From Arabidopsis thaliana (taxonomy: Eukaryota > Streptophyta > Magnoliopsida > Brassicales > Brassicaceae): DNA of 64,000 nucleotides. Location of the stretch: positions 12,711,001 through 12,775,000 of the forward strand of contig NC_003075.7 in the NCBI RefSeq assembly GCF_000001735.4, written 5' to 3'. Shown in pieces: positions 1 to 10,924 of the stretch. The notes beneath the pieces are model-generated. The model was not told the DNA's origin. It saw only the letters and a program-made list of their open reading frames with translations, and did no database searches. Numbering within the stretch: position 1 is the first letter of the stretch; every line of letters starts with the position of its first letter. A program made the translations under genes and the position numbers.

Positions 1-1610
1 TATTGCAACACCCTGCATAAGCATACAGCGCGAAATTGCTGCTGAGGAACTACAGTGGGGCAGAAGTTGAAGCTAAATTATATCCAATACATCTGAAGGT
101 GTCTACTGTCTAATGATCCATGAGAAGCCAGTTTTTTTTTTTTGTTGTTGTTAATGAGATGAAAAATTAGTCCACTTTTCTCAGATTATTTCCAACCGTG
201 TAAACCAGTTTGACCATTATCATACAGCATTCTTCCCATGTTCGTAGAGACATGGATTTCAGCAAAAAGCGGAAACAAAAACCTGAGATTAACACCTGTT
301 TTGCGAAATTCAGACCAGCTTCACGGAATGCTTTCTGCACTTCCAGTAGTCCATTTCTAGTTTCAGGAGTACCTCCACTCTGGGAAATACGTAAGAAACT
401 TAATCATGCTCGCCAATATCAGGACCAACCATCATATAAACACAACTGAATATAGGACACACCTTTGAGATGACAACTACTAAAGTCGAGGCCAGCTCTG
501 GCCCAAGTTGTGCAATCTGATGATCAATTCCAGCAGGGTCGGTGTTGTCAATGAATCTTATCTGTCAACAACCAAAGGAAGAACATAAAGTCAGAAAACA
601 GTAGACAACAAAGTAGACTCTTTTAATCAGAAAAACCTAAGAGAGGACATCCTTTTACGAGGCAAAGATAAAGAACACCCATTTGTTAGTGGGGATGGCT
701 AAGAGTGTTAAGAGCAAGGGAATGTAATGTTGACTGCAATTAGAACAGTATGCGATACCTTCAATGGAGGATTATCAGGAGCCAAGGCCTCAGCGACAAA
801 TTGAGGTCCAAGAGCCGAGCCTCCAATGCCAACAGAAAGTATCTGAGTAAAACGACCCTCAGGAGAAGATGGTGGCTTTATCTGCAACATACAAACAAAA
901 TTGAGTGGGAGTAACAAACAAACAAGATTCAAAAAGGTGAGCTAAGTAAGACTCTGCATACAACTATCTTTCCAGCATCAGAAATTTCCAAACAACACTC
1001 AAAAGGTGATCTAAGTAAGACACTCTGCATAAAACTATCTTTTCCATTACGATCATAATGCCAAACAAGGCCGGTGGGATCAAAAACTGACCTTTCCAGA
1101 GATTATGTCGTCGGAGAAAGCGCAAATAGAATCAAGTGTGTTCTCGATCAAGGTCTTTAAAGTAGGCTTAGGTGCGAGCTTAGAGTTCCTAAGCCAGTAA
1201 TGTCCAACCATTCTTCCTTCATCAGGATTCGCTATAGACCCTTTTTCAAGATCCTCCATAGCCTTAAACGCAGCTTGAAACCTTGGCTCCATTTCAGCCA
1301 CAAACTCATCGGTAAATCCGACCCGACTAATATCCAGATACAACCCAAGCTCTTTCTGCTGATAAAACCAATCGAGGTATCGCTTCCACAACGCATCCGG
1401 ATCCTTAAGAAGCTCTTTCTTCGAATCCGCATGAGAAATGTCGCGTGCCACAGAACGAGCCGAGGAGAGAGTCAACGGTAGATTGGTGGGTTTGGAGGTA
1501 TGTGGGAAAGAGAAGGAATCTCGAGATTGCGCCGGCAATGCTTTAAAGGAATGGTTTTTGGCAGGTTTGAGAGATGGAGAAGAAGAGTATAGGCCTGAGA
1601 GAGAGGCCAT
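1..1610 (-). CDS. PGI1: Plastidial glucose-6-phosphate isomerase, 5' part of gene
   Basis: This enzyme interconverts glucose-6-phosphate and fructose-6-phosphate in the chloroplast stroma, feeding starch synthesis. Coding exons on the minus strand are 1610-1092, 881-759, 561-463, 379-296 and 12-1, all joined in phase with GT-AG introns. The gene then runs off the left edge, so roughly the last half of the protein is missing. The first ~50 residues are rich in Ser and Ala with few acids, as in a plastid transit peptide. Exon 2 carries the SIS-domain phosphosugar-binding stretch [14 protein letters not shown]. Exon 4 ends in LNFAKQ and exon 5 begins GVAI, the usual junction in this family. The ATG at 1610 is the first in the long first exon. 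Nothing broken is seen in the visible part. The plastidial form fits better than the cytosolic one because of the N-terminal extension. Confidence 0.96.
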
Positions 1611-1690
1611 CTTTAGAGACAGCGATGTTTACGAGGGAAGAGAGACAGTCAACAATGGAGAGAGAGAGATAGAAAGAGAAAGGGTGGAGC

Positions 1691-1698
1691 TTTATATT
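1691..1698 (-). promoter_or_regulatory. Probable TATA box of PGI1
   Basis: AATATAAA on the minus strand lies about 80 bp upstream of the PGI1 ATG. This spacing fits a TATA box with a short 5' leader. No transcript start can be seen directly. Confidence 0.4.
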
Positions 1699-1904
1699 GG
1701 AGGATTCGTATAGTTTATTCCGATTTGATTGATATTTTTTGGGAGGAACCAATGAACAGAGATGAGTGCGGGAGAGAGATTTGTCCTTTGGTGGGAGCGA
1801 GCGGCCCTGCTTAGATTAGGTAGGCTTCACAAAGCTTTTATCACTCTTATTACGACTATGTATATATATTATTGTCTCAATTGGCATCATATTCTATTTT
1901 ATTT

Positions 1905-1910
1905 CACGTG
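1905..1910. promoter_or_regulatory. G-box (CACGTG) upstream of PGI1
   Basis: A palindromic CACGTG followed by GC (CACGTGGC, the ABRE/G-box form) sits about 295 bp upstream of the PGI1 ATG. In plants such sites bind bZIP and bHLH factors in light and ABA responses. Function here is inferred from sequence and position only. Confidence 0.4.
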
Positions 1911-2317
1911 GCCCGCCATTTTCAGATGTTTTGTTTTCTATTCAGAATAACTACCACTCTTTTGAGCTGAAGAACATAAACTAGCACTTCCAACCGTATA
2001 TGCTATAAAATGAATGGTAATGTGGTTTTAAACAATTTGTATGTGTTTTGGATGAAATTATGCGTATGTTAAAATGTTGATTGGGAGTAGGGTTGTTCTT
2101 CAAAGAACTTCGAGTTTACAAGCTTTCGAAAAAAAGATTCGACATCTAAAGGACAAACGAGACTACCATTCTTGGTGATCTAAAGAGTAATATCCATGGA
2201 GTATGCTGATTTAGTCGGGTTGCTTTATGTGTTCAACATATGCTAGATGCGTGGATGTCGATTGTTGAGCGTTGTCGCATAGCTTTTGATGATAAAGATA
2301 ACTTTTGTGCTTATTGA

Positions 2318-2437
2318 CATTTCTATAGTTCTCCCTAATCTACATGATAGATCTCAATAAATTGTTAAAAAAAAAAAAAAAAAGAATTTTGAAAGAAATG
2401 TGATATATCATATAGATTAGGGAGATCTATAGAAATG
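2318..2437. repeat. Imperfect inverted repeat with A-rich loop
   Basis: The arm at 2318-2350 starts CATTTCTATAG and continues through CTCCCTAATCTA. Its near reverse complement lies at 2403-2437, ending CTATAGAAATG. Only a few mismatches separate the roughly 33-nt arms. The loop of about 50 nt contains a run of 17 or more A. It could be a worn foldback element or a hairpin-forming transcript; nothing in the sequence decides between these. Confidence 0.65.
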
Positions 2438-2699
2438 ATACGATGGTAGCTTTTCGAATATTTTTATGTCGCCGAGACATTTTAAGGGTTTGACTGGATA
2501 ACTTAGTTAACGCAAACAAAAAGATAAAAATGTAATTACGTCGGATCCTGTTAAAGTTTCTACTAATCATGATGAAAAATAGAGATTATATTCCTTTCAT
2601 TTTACGTGCAAAACCTAGAAAAATAAGTAAATAATTACGCTAAAATTAAAAACAATTCAGCTGCTTTTTGTTTATTGTTTCCACCCATTTACATATAAA

Positions 2700-3135
2700 C
2701 TAGGTTTTAACTCGCGGTTTACCGCGGGCAATCAATTTATTTGGTTCTTATACTAAATATTTGAATAAATTTGATATCTTAAACTTATAAATATAAATTT
2801 CTAGTGATTAGTGAAGAATCGTAATAAATGGTTTGGATATTATTGATTATTGATTTCGTGATTGAATATACTGTTTTTAGAGATGAAATGTGATTATATT
2901 TTGATTTCAAAAACGACATAGATTCCTTATTTTTGTTGAACGGTTTAGATTGAAAGAAATTAATTTTATTAAACGGTTTAGATTGAATCGGATCATATAA
3001 AGTTTAGGAGATTGTTAAGACCAAATTAGCCTTAATAATTTTGAATAGCAAAGAATAAAATCCAAAATTGAAATCAAAATTGAGGCCAAATTAGAAAAAA
3101 ATTCAATTTGTACTTCCCTTTTAATAATAAAGGGA
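2700..3135 (-). mobile_element. Non-autonomous Helitron (ATREP-like), 436 bp
   Basis: Read on the minus strand the element starts 5'-TC (TCCCTTTATTATTAAAAGGG, from 3135) and ends in CTAG-3' (2703-2700). Just inside the 3' end is a hairpin, CGCGG-TAAA-CCGCG (2711-2728), about 10 nt before CTAG. The flanking host bases are A on the 5' side (3136) and T on the 3' side (2699), the normal Helitron target, with no target-site duplication. It has no coding capacity, so it must have been moved by a Rep/helicase made elsewhere. The body is AT-rich. Assignment to ATREP-type elements rests on remembered consensus ends. Confidence 0.85.
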
Positions 3136-3918
3136 TTTATGTTTGCAAGGTATACATGTCATCATCTTTAAATAATCGAGAATTCGTTTGTAAAATTTTA
3201 ACATTAAATGGAATTTTCCTCATCTCTACAATTTATTTTTAAATTACAAACTTTCAAAGTTTTATTAAGTGTCTATTCAAACATGTCAAATTCTTGGCTC
3301 ATTGAGAAGGAACAGGTTCAAACAATTCAATAGAATTAGTCAAAACCAGTTGATTTGCGATCATAATCAATTGTAATTGATAGTCAATTGAAAGACAAAA
3401 TGGACAATGACTCAAATAAATGGTATTTGGTTGTTTTCCTACAAAAAAATAATGTATCCCAAAAACAAAAAAATCACCAACTGAAATTGTATAGTTTGCA
3501 CGAGGAATGAAATCTGACACAAAATGCGCAGAAAAATTGAGGACACTAATTGTAATTTGTGGTTTAGGAGATAAACATGATTACGTCATAATTTAAAACA
3601 AGAGAAAGGCAGACAAAAACGTTTAAACATAAAAAAATAAAAATAAAAAAAAAACTCAGGTTATTCGCTCGTTCGTCTTCGTCGCCCATTGAAGGAGGTC
3701 AGACCAGAAGTCGCACGCGAGCCTTATAATTGTGTAATCCTTAGGGTTTTGCTCGCGATTTCTGGTACTATTAGGTTTCCGTCGATTTCTTCGTCGGGAT
3801 AAAAACCCTCTTCTTCGCCGGAGGGAGAACACGGCGAGAATTACACAGCTATCCTTCGAATTCCGTCGCTGGTTAGCTTAGGACTTTCTGATTCTGTCGC
3901 TTTAATCTTCTTCTCTCC

Positions 3919-6111
3919 ATGACACAACGGGTATTCCAAGTCTGGAAAGGAAGCAATGTAAGTCCTTTTTTCATCGAATGATTGAGCCTGGAATTTTATT
4001 GGTTTTTTGTGTGTTTTCTCTTTGTTGGGAGATGAATATTCTCTGAATTCTGTTCTCTGGTATGAATATGATTTGGAATTCGTTTTTTCTCGAGTTTCAC
4101 CTGTGTAGCATAATCTTAGTTACGCAATTGGTTTACTTTGGTACGTGTAAACTAATGTTGTTGAGCTGAATCGTTGAAGTATCTCTTGATTCACTCTCAA
4201 AGCATGACCATGCATTTTTGCATAACCTTGTATCAAGTTGAATGTTCCTTGTAATTTATTAACAATTGGAAGTATCTTCAATGCTTGACTCTTCACATGT
4301 TTTAAATTCAGTATGGTGATACCAATAAATGGTCCCTCTCTCTTTTGCAGAAATTCATCCTGGGTGGGAGATTGATATTTGGACCAGATGCTAGGTCACT
4401 GCCTCTTACCTTGCTATTGATCATAGTTCCGGTTGTTTTGTTCTGTGTATTTGTAGCAAGGCACCTTCGCCATGAGTTCTCTCCCTACAATGCGGGATAT
4501 GCTATCATGGTGGTAGCAATTCTTTTCACTATTTATGTAAGTCTTCTCCGATACCCAATCTGATAGTCCTATATATCTCATTGTTGTAAATATTTGATTT
4601 CTGATTTTATGTTTGTTTCCTGTTTGCTTACTGCCTAATCGGGTAATCAACAACATTTATCAGCTATTTCATTGTTTGTTTCTTACCCGGCTTAGAAGCT
4701 TAAACCCTGTCCTCCTGTTCTGTCACTTGTTGTGTGGCATTCAGGCGTTGTTATTTTTTGCTTTTCTGAATCACGAATTTGGGTTTGATAGGTATTGATC
4801 CTCCTCTTCTTCACATCTGCACGAGATCCTGGTATTGTTCCTCGAAATTCGCATCCACCAGAGGAAGACCTACGTTATGAGACAACTGTATCAGCTGATG
4901 GAAGACAAACACCGAGTGTTCAAATTCCCAGGACGAAAGAAGTCATTGTTAATGGCGTTTCTGTTAGAGTGAAATACTGTGATACATGCATGCTTTACAG
5001 GCCTCCTCGCTGCTCTCATTGCTCCATATGCAACAACTGTGTTGAGCGCTTTGATCATCATTGCCCATGGGTGGGACAATGCATTGGACTGGTAAGCTCA
5101 ATCAAAAGCATATTGACTTTGAAAAATATAAAGTTCGTAAATTTTTATCTCCCAAAAAAGTGTGAGGTTTCTGTTTCTGTTATCTGAAAGGCCAAGATCT
5201 GTTTTATCTGCCGATTGGCCAATCTGTTGTCTGCCATTTTGTCCTGTGATTCTGACTGGGAAAGTTCTGTCCATTGGCAGAGAAACTATAGGTATTTCTT
5301 TATGTTTGTTTCTTCGTCAACACTTCTCTGCATCTATATTTTCTCGATGTCGGCGGTATACATCAAGATTCTGATGGATCATCAACAAGCAACTGTGTGG
5401 AGGGCAATGAAAGAATCACCTTGGGCTGTTGTGTTGATGATATATTGCTTTATTGCCCTGTGGTTTGTTGGAGGGCTCACAGCGTTTCACTTGTACCTCA
5501 TAAGTACAAACCAGGTCAGTTGGTCTCTATTGTTTTAAAATTCTGTTTTCTACTTGTTATCCCTGTTATTACCTTCCCGTATATACATATTAATATTGTA
5601 TGCAAATTGTAAGTCAACTGATAGCAACACCGTGCAAGTTTTTCAGACAACCTATGAGAAACTCCGGTACAGGTCATCACACAGCAGGAGCATTGTCTAT
5701 AACCGTGGCTGTCCAAACAATTTCCTGGAAGTTTTTTGCTCAAAGGTGAAGCCCTCGAGGAACAACTTTAGAGCCTTCATCGAAGAAGAACCCCCAAGAG
5801 TTATTACTCTGCCTAGCACCACCAGGGAATCAGGGGAAGCAGAAGACGAAAATGTGACCCGGCGACAGAAAGTGGAAGACGATCTAGACATTGGAGACGA
5901 TCTAATGAATCTCTCACGGCGTTGTAATGCAGAAGATGCCAACAACAATCAGCCTCATCACACATTGGACATAGACCATGAGAGAGCAGGCTCGATAAGG
6001 ACAGAAGCAAGACATGAAAGCTGGGGAAGAAGAAGTGGGAGCTGGGATGTAGCAGCAACAGATGTGAGGGAAAGTCGAAGCTACGCAACAGCAAAGGATG
6101 GAAGGGGATAA
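3919..6111 (+). CDS. PAT08: DHHC-type protein S-acyltransferase
   Basis: Integral membrane enzyme that transfers palmitate to cysteines of target proteins at endomembranes or the plasma membrane. Exons are 3919-3957, 4351-4536, 4792-5091, 5281-5514 and 5647-6111, giving 407 residues. Two hydrophobic segments lie near residues 27-45 and 55-82, then a cytosolic Cys-rich domain ([21 protein letters not shown]) ending in the catalytic DHHC at about 163-166, then two more hydrophobic segments. The DPG motif (SARDPG) follows the second segment and the TTxE-like motif (NQTTYEK) follows the fourth, both family hallmarks. The C-terminal ~110 residues are hydrophilic, rich in acidic and Arg residues, and low in complexity. 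The first exon encodes only 13 residues; its ATG is the first in frame and fits the family N-terminus ([11 protein letters not shown]). Confidence 0.96.
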
Positions 6112-6850
6112 GGGTTTGTGGGGTTTCTCTTTTAGGACAGAAGTCGGTAGATGTGAATTGGTTTCAGGGATTTGGGGATCAGTTAATGTAATCTTGAGTG
6201 TACTATACCAAGAGTAGTAGTTCTTCTATCTTCTTTTCGTTTTCTACAATGTGTATTGTGCTATTTTATTAATATTATGTGGATATTCCATTCTGTATTT
6301 GCGTCCATGACATCTACCTTAAACATTGTCATGCTGTCTTTTAGCTCGGCCAAAATCCAATTTATAATCTTCTCTTACATGCAATTAGCAGCACTGCGAT
6401 TAAAGGAAATATCAAATCTAACAAAATTTGTATTTTATGACTAAAATAAGTTTTTCGTACTATTTAAATCTAAAAACTAATAAATAGTTATTTTTTAAAG
6501 TAATCCCTAGGGCATTTACTTGTCTAATTTTGCTCAACACTTATGAGTTATGATCACGAGTCACGACATCCATTTTCTAAACAAAGTAAGACGATACTGG
6601 ACGTTGTCTTTGACTAAATTTGTACAAACCACGAATTATTTACATTGGCCAAATTTAGAAAACATAAGAAAAAAGTTACTAAAGTTTAACGTTATTTGAT
6701 ACCAGTTATAATATAGCACATTCTAAAGTTATCCAGCCCTAGATGAAACCCTAAGCATACATATATATCCGCCTTGAACCAAAAGCCAAACAACACAAAA
6801 CTGAATAACAACCGGAAACTTGAGCAACAAAACTTCCGACGCTAAGAGAA
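6112..6850. other. PAT08 3' flank and APPB1 promoter
   Basis: AT-rich intergenic DNA without a credible ORF. It should hold the PAT08 3' UTR at the left. A CATATATATCC TATA-like stretch lies near 6760, about 90 bp upstream of the APPB1 ATG. Confidence 0.7.
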
Positions 6851-7804
6851 ATGGCAACGTCCTCTGTTCTGTCCACCTTCGCTGCGGCGGCAATTACGTT
6901 GCAACTACTCTTATCTCCTGCTTCAGCTTCCCCTCACATGAAATACATTGACGCCATCTGCGATCGTTCCCATGACCAAGCTTTCTGCGTTAAAACTTTG
7001 ACTACCAATCCCCCTACAGCTGCTCCCATTGGCCTGGTATGATCTCTATTATTTGTTTGCATTTTCTTATTCCTGCTTGTTTTCAAATCAGCAACACAAA
7101 TATTTTTATATATGAAAAAGTTGAAATGTTTCATTTTCTTTAGGTTAAATTATTTCACCTAAAACAGAAATTGACGTGTTTAGAATCACACATTGTAAAT
7201 TAAAAGATACTTAGAGTAACGTATAAGAATTCTGATCTGGTCCACTTATTACCAGTTTATTTTTTAGTTGGAAGCCAAAAAGATTAAGGGTTTGAAACAA
7301 TACAAACATTAACATCTCTAAACATATGTTGTTTATTGTAAACGAATTGTTTTTTCTTTGACATCTCAATCCTTAATGGGAATGATCATTATCGTAGTTT
7401 ATGCTAAAAAATGAAATCTTATACAGCTTCCATTGTCGGAGGCTGTGATCAACTTGGCCATATCCCACGCGGAGAAGACAGCGATTTTCGTAGATGAGAC
7501 TGCGAAGAAAGATCCAACGGTGAAGGTTGCATTTACAGAGTGCCACAAGGCCTACTTGGCCGTGGCAGCTGATCTCAAGAGTGCAAATGTGAAGCTCAAG
7601 GCATCCCCCGACACGGCTAACTACGACGTCAGGGCTTCCAGTGACAGCATGAGGCGCGTGAATGAATTGGTTGGGAAAAACACTGACAAGGCTTCAACCA
7701 CGCTCAAGGAAATGACAGTGCAGATGGAGAAACTACTTGATCTTGCAGCTGGAGCCGCCGATGCCGTTGATGACGACGATGAGAACATGCGCCTTCGCGT
7801 CTAA
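6851..7804 (+). CDS. APPB1: Secreted pectin methylesterase inhibitor-like protein
   Basis: Small secreted protein of the invertase/pectin methylesterase inhibitor (PMEI) family, which binds cell-wall pectin methylesterases or invertases. Exons 6851-7036 and 7427-7804 give 187 residues. Residues 1-27 form a signal peptide (Ala/Leu-rich core ending SASAS). The PMEI start pattern, with two Cys separated by eight residues (C37, C46), is present, as is the third Cys in FTECHKAY (C101). No further Cys follows, so the fourth Cys of the canonical fold is absent; the matching region reads RASSDSMRR. The C-terminus carries an acidic DDDDE patch. It is a stand-alone inhibitor domain with no attached esterase. 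Target enzyme and activity cannot be told from sequence. Confidence 0.88.
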
Positions 7805-9465
7805 TGGATGTTAAACCGAGCGGGTTTCGTTTTTTTTGGTTCATAATACAAATGGAAATAAGTAAATGAATATGTATACATCACATAGAAACTGTGTTAT
7901 GGTAAATTAGTAATTCAGTTTTTGAAATAATGTGGTTAAGTTTTGCATCTCTTACTAATTTTGTATCTATCTAATTTCTGGAGCAGGAAAATGACTCCGA
8001 TTTTTTTTTTTTAAAAAGGTATACTTAATTAACCAGACTACCAGAGTAGTAGTGTGCTCGGTGTCAATTGTTAACAAAACAAGACGAGAGCAACGAATTA
8101 AGAAGATTTACAAGTGTTGTAGACTTGTAGTTGACTTAAAATTATGCATGGTTAATCGAGCCGTATATATTTGAAGATTCAGAAGAATGTCACATGATGA
8201 ATATTTTCGATAATAATATCAGGCTTAAGACTTATATAAGATGACAACATGTCTACGTTTTATAATATGAGAAATAAGAAAAAAGGAAAAAATGAATTCT
8301 GTTTATAACAAAGATTGCCTTGATGAGGCTCATTGTAAATGTCGCCAAAACATTGAGATAAAATGATATTATAAAAGAATACATTATGTTTTGTTGAAGC
8401 ATTTCGTGTTTGACATAAATATCTCATGCCCAGACAAAAAAAATCTACATACGTAGTAACTTCAATTGCTATGTAAGTTACAGTATTCGTATATTTAGCA
8501 TATAATTTCATTTCTTTTTGCCTAAAATTCACCCCACAAATTTGGATGCCATTATTCATTGATTCATTAGCTTTTGATGTGAGTCGGGTCTGTATTTAGC
8601 CTTAGTATGGAAAAATATCGTTGGCATAAGTTGATTTTGTGGCTAACGACGGCACAAGGATTCATAGTATCGTGTAATCGTGTTGGTGGAGAAGAAGGTT
8701 GCGGTGCAAGACTGCTTTTACTTTGGTCTTTCTACATGTATAATCCAAAATCGTTTTATTATGTGAGTTAGCCATTTATTAAAATAAAGTGTTTCAAAAG
8801 CTACACAATAATTAGGAGTTCATTTGACTTTGCTTTCTTCACCGGAATTCGATTCCACTAAGTCGCGTTACCACTCGTAGTAGGAAATTGGTTATGGATC
8901 AAACATGTCGATCTATAAATGTCAAAAACAAAAAAAATAACTTGGCTATTATTTTTTTATTGGATCAAGCTGCTATAACTTATGACTAGTTATAAATATT
9001 TATCTATACAAGACTAGAATATTTATTTTTATCTATGTATTGTTGAATGAATGAACTTCTGTCTTTTAAAATCATATAGGAGTTATTATTTTTTTGGCAA
9101 GTAAACACCTATCAATAAAAAGACATTTCAAATTAAAATGATAAATATGTTTTTAGACAAAATCTCTTATATTTATGTTTATTTCTATGTTTGTAAAATT
9201 GAATATTTACATTCTTATTTTAGATAAAAATATCTTCAAAAATGTTAATATAGATATTTACAAAATAATGAATGAACAAAACTAACGAATCAAGAAAACT
9301 TTAATATAGAGTTATAATAGACTTATGTGATCAATTTTAAGCTTTCCTTTCATTCATAAACACATTCCTACAGTATATATATGTATGCATGGGGTAACCA
9401 AAATATGATATTAGCATAGCAACATTGTTTGTGTATATTCGTGTTTCTCAATCTCAATTTACGAC
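7805..9465. other. Intergenic region upstream of IPT4
   Basis: About 1.7 kb of AT-rich DNA with no gene that I can support. An ORF-like stretch at 8260-8559 (minus) has no recognisable motif. A TATATATATG run near 9375-9383, about 85 bp upstream of the IPT4 ATG, is a possible TATA box. Confidence 0.7.
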
Positions 9466-10422
9466 ATGAAGTGTAATGACAAAATGGTTGTGATCATGGG
9501 TGCCACCGGTTCTGGCAAGTCATCACTCTCTGTTGATCTCGCTTTACATTTTAAAGCCGAGATCATCAACTCTGACAAAATGCAGTTCTACGATGGCTTG
9601 AAGATCACCACGAATCAATCGACCATTGAAGATCGACGTGGAGTGCCACATCACCTTCTCGGTGAACTAAACCCGGAGGCTGGAGAAGTCACAGCGGCAG
9701 AATTTCGCGTTATGGCGGCTGAAGCCATCTCCGAGATTACTCAACGTAAAAAGCTCCCAATCCTTGCCGGTGGATCCAACTCATACATTCATGCTCTCCT
9801 TGCAAAATCTTATGACCCTGAAAACTATCCGTTTTCTGATCACAAGGGCTCAATCTGCTCCGAGTTGAAATATGATTGTTGTTTCATTTGGATAGATGTG
9901 GATCAGTCTGTGTTATTCGAGTATCTTTCTTTACGTTTGGATCTTATGATGAAGTCAGGTATGTTCGAGGAGATCGCTGAGTTCCACCGCTCTAAGAAGG
10001 CCCCGAAAGAGCCATTGGGGATATGGAAGGCTATAGGAGTGCAAGAGTTTGATGACTACCTCAAAATGTACAAGTGGGACAATGACATGGATAAATGGGA
10101 CCCTATGAGAAAGGAGGCTTATGAGAAGGCGGTGAGAGCCATCAAAGAAAACACATTTCAGCTCACAAAGGATCAAATCACGAAGATCAACAAGCTGAGA
10201 AATGCCGGGTGGGACATAAAGAAGGTGGATGCTACAGCATCGTTTCGAGAGGCAATTAGGGCAGCCAAGGAAGGCGAAGGTGTAGCCGAGATGCAGAGAA
10301 AGATATGGAACAAGGAAGTGTTGGAACCGTGTGTGAAGATTGTCAGGAGCCACTTGGACCAACCGATCAACTATTATTATTATTACTTTTATTTACTAAA
10401 AAGATTTTTAAGTCTTAACTAG
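9466..10422 (+). CDS. IPT4: Adenylate isopentenyltransferase (ATP/ADP type)
   Basis: Transfers the isopentenyl group of DMAPP to the N6 of ATP or ADP, the first step of cytokinin synthesis. A single exon of 318 residues, intronless as is usual for plant ATP/ADP-IPTs. The P-loop GATGSGKSS is at residues 12-20, followed by the conserved INSDKMQFYDGL stretch and the downstream LAGGSNSYIHALL and WIDVD motifs. The N-terminus is only 7 residues ahead of the first core strand, so there is no plastid transit peptide and a cytosolic location is likely. The C-terminal tail contains a Tyr run (NYYYYYFY) encoded by a TAT microsatellite at about 10369-10390. tRNA-type IPTs are longer and carry a zinc-finger region, which this lacks. 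Confidence 0.96.
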   Translation: MKCNDKMVVIMGATGSGKSSLSVDLALHFKAEIINSDKMQFYDGLKITTNQSTIEDRRGVPHHLLGELNPEAGEVTAAEFRVMAAEAISEITQRKKLPILAGGSNSYIHALLAKSYDPENYPFSDHKGSICSELKYDCCFIWIDVDQSVLFEYLSLRLDLMMKSGMFEEIAEFHRSKKAPKEPLGIWKAIGVQEFDDYLKMYKWDNDMDKWDPMRKEAYEKAVRAIKENTFQLTKDQITKINKLRNAGWDIKKVDATASFREAIRAAKEGEGVAEMQRKIWNKEVLEPCVKIVRSHLDQPINYYYYYFYLLKRFLSLN

Positions 10423-10924
10423 TTTGGACTAATATCACCGCAAAACAAATGTCATAAAAAAATTTCATATTAGCTTTATAAATATTTTAATATAATACAT
10501 TTTTACTGATATTGATTTCTATTTATAGTTTTAACAAGGACTCATTCCCTCGCGAAATAGTAAACATAATATCGTAGATTAAAAATTTTCATTTATAAAT
10601 GTGTACGTAAAACATGCATGGTTAAAGATATGTGGATTTTTACGTACAATATGATTTAGAGAAATGTATATCTAGAAATGTATAAATCTATATGGATTAT
10701 TTTTCAAAGATTATGATACAAAAAAAGTATATAATTTAAGGTCGTAATTTATGAGGTTTTTGAGTTTACTATTGTACATAATGTATAGGTTGAAGACGAT
10801 TAAAACAATTTCTATCAACAAACAAAAATGGCCGGTGGGATGGTAGAAAAAAATGTGGACGGATTTGTAACTTCTAAATGAGATGAAGAGATTTCTATGT
10901 AAAGGTTCTCATCTAATTATTTCC
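10423..10924. other. IPT4 3' flank
   Basis: About 500 bp of AT-rich DNA separating IPT4 from the broken TFIIE-beta-like gene. I see no coding signal or repeat here. Confidence 0.6.

Larger units (their letters stand above)
1611..3918. other. Divergent promoter region between PGI1 and PAT08
   Basis: About 2.3 kb with no credible gene. The left part holds the PGI1 leader, TATA-like site and G-box. The middle holds an inverted repeat (2318-2437) and a small Helitron (2700-3135). From about 3650 the sequence becomes richer in G and C and carries a TTAGGGTTTT telo-box-like motif near 3741, as expected for the 5' leader of PAT08. Short ORFs here have no recognisable product. Confidence 0.8.

Noticed and set aside
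9955-10370. Minus-strand ORFs of 135 and 65 residues
   Set aside because: They are antisense to the intact IPT4 frame and have no recognisable motif.
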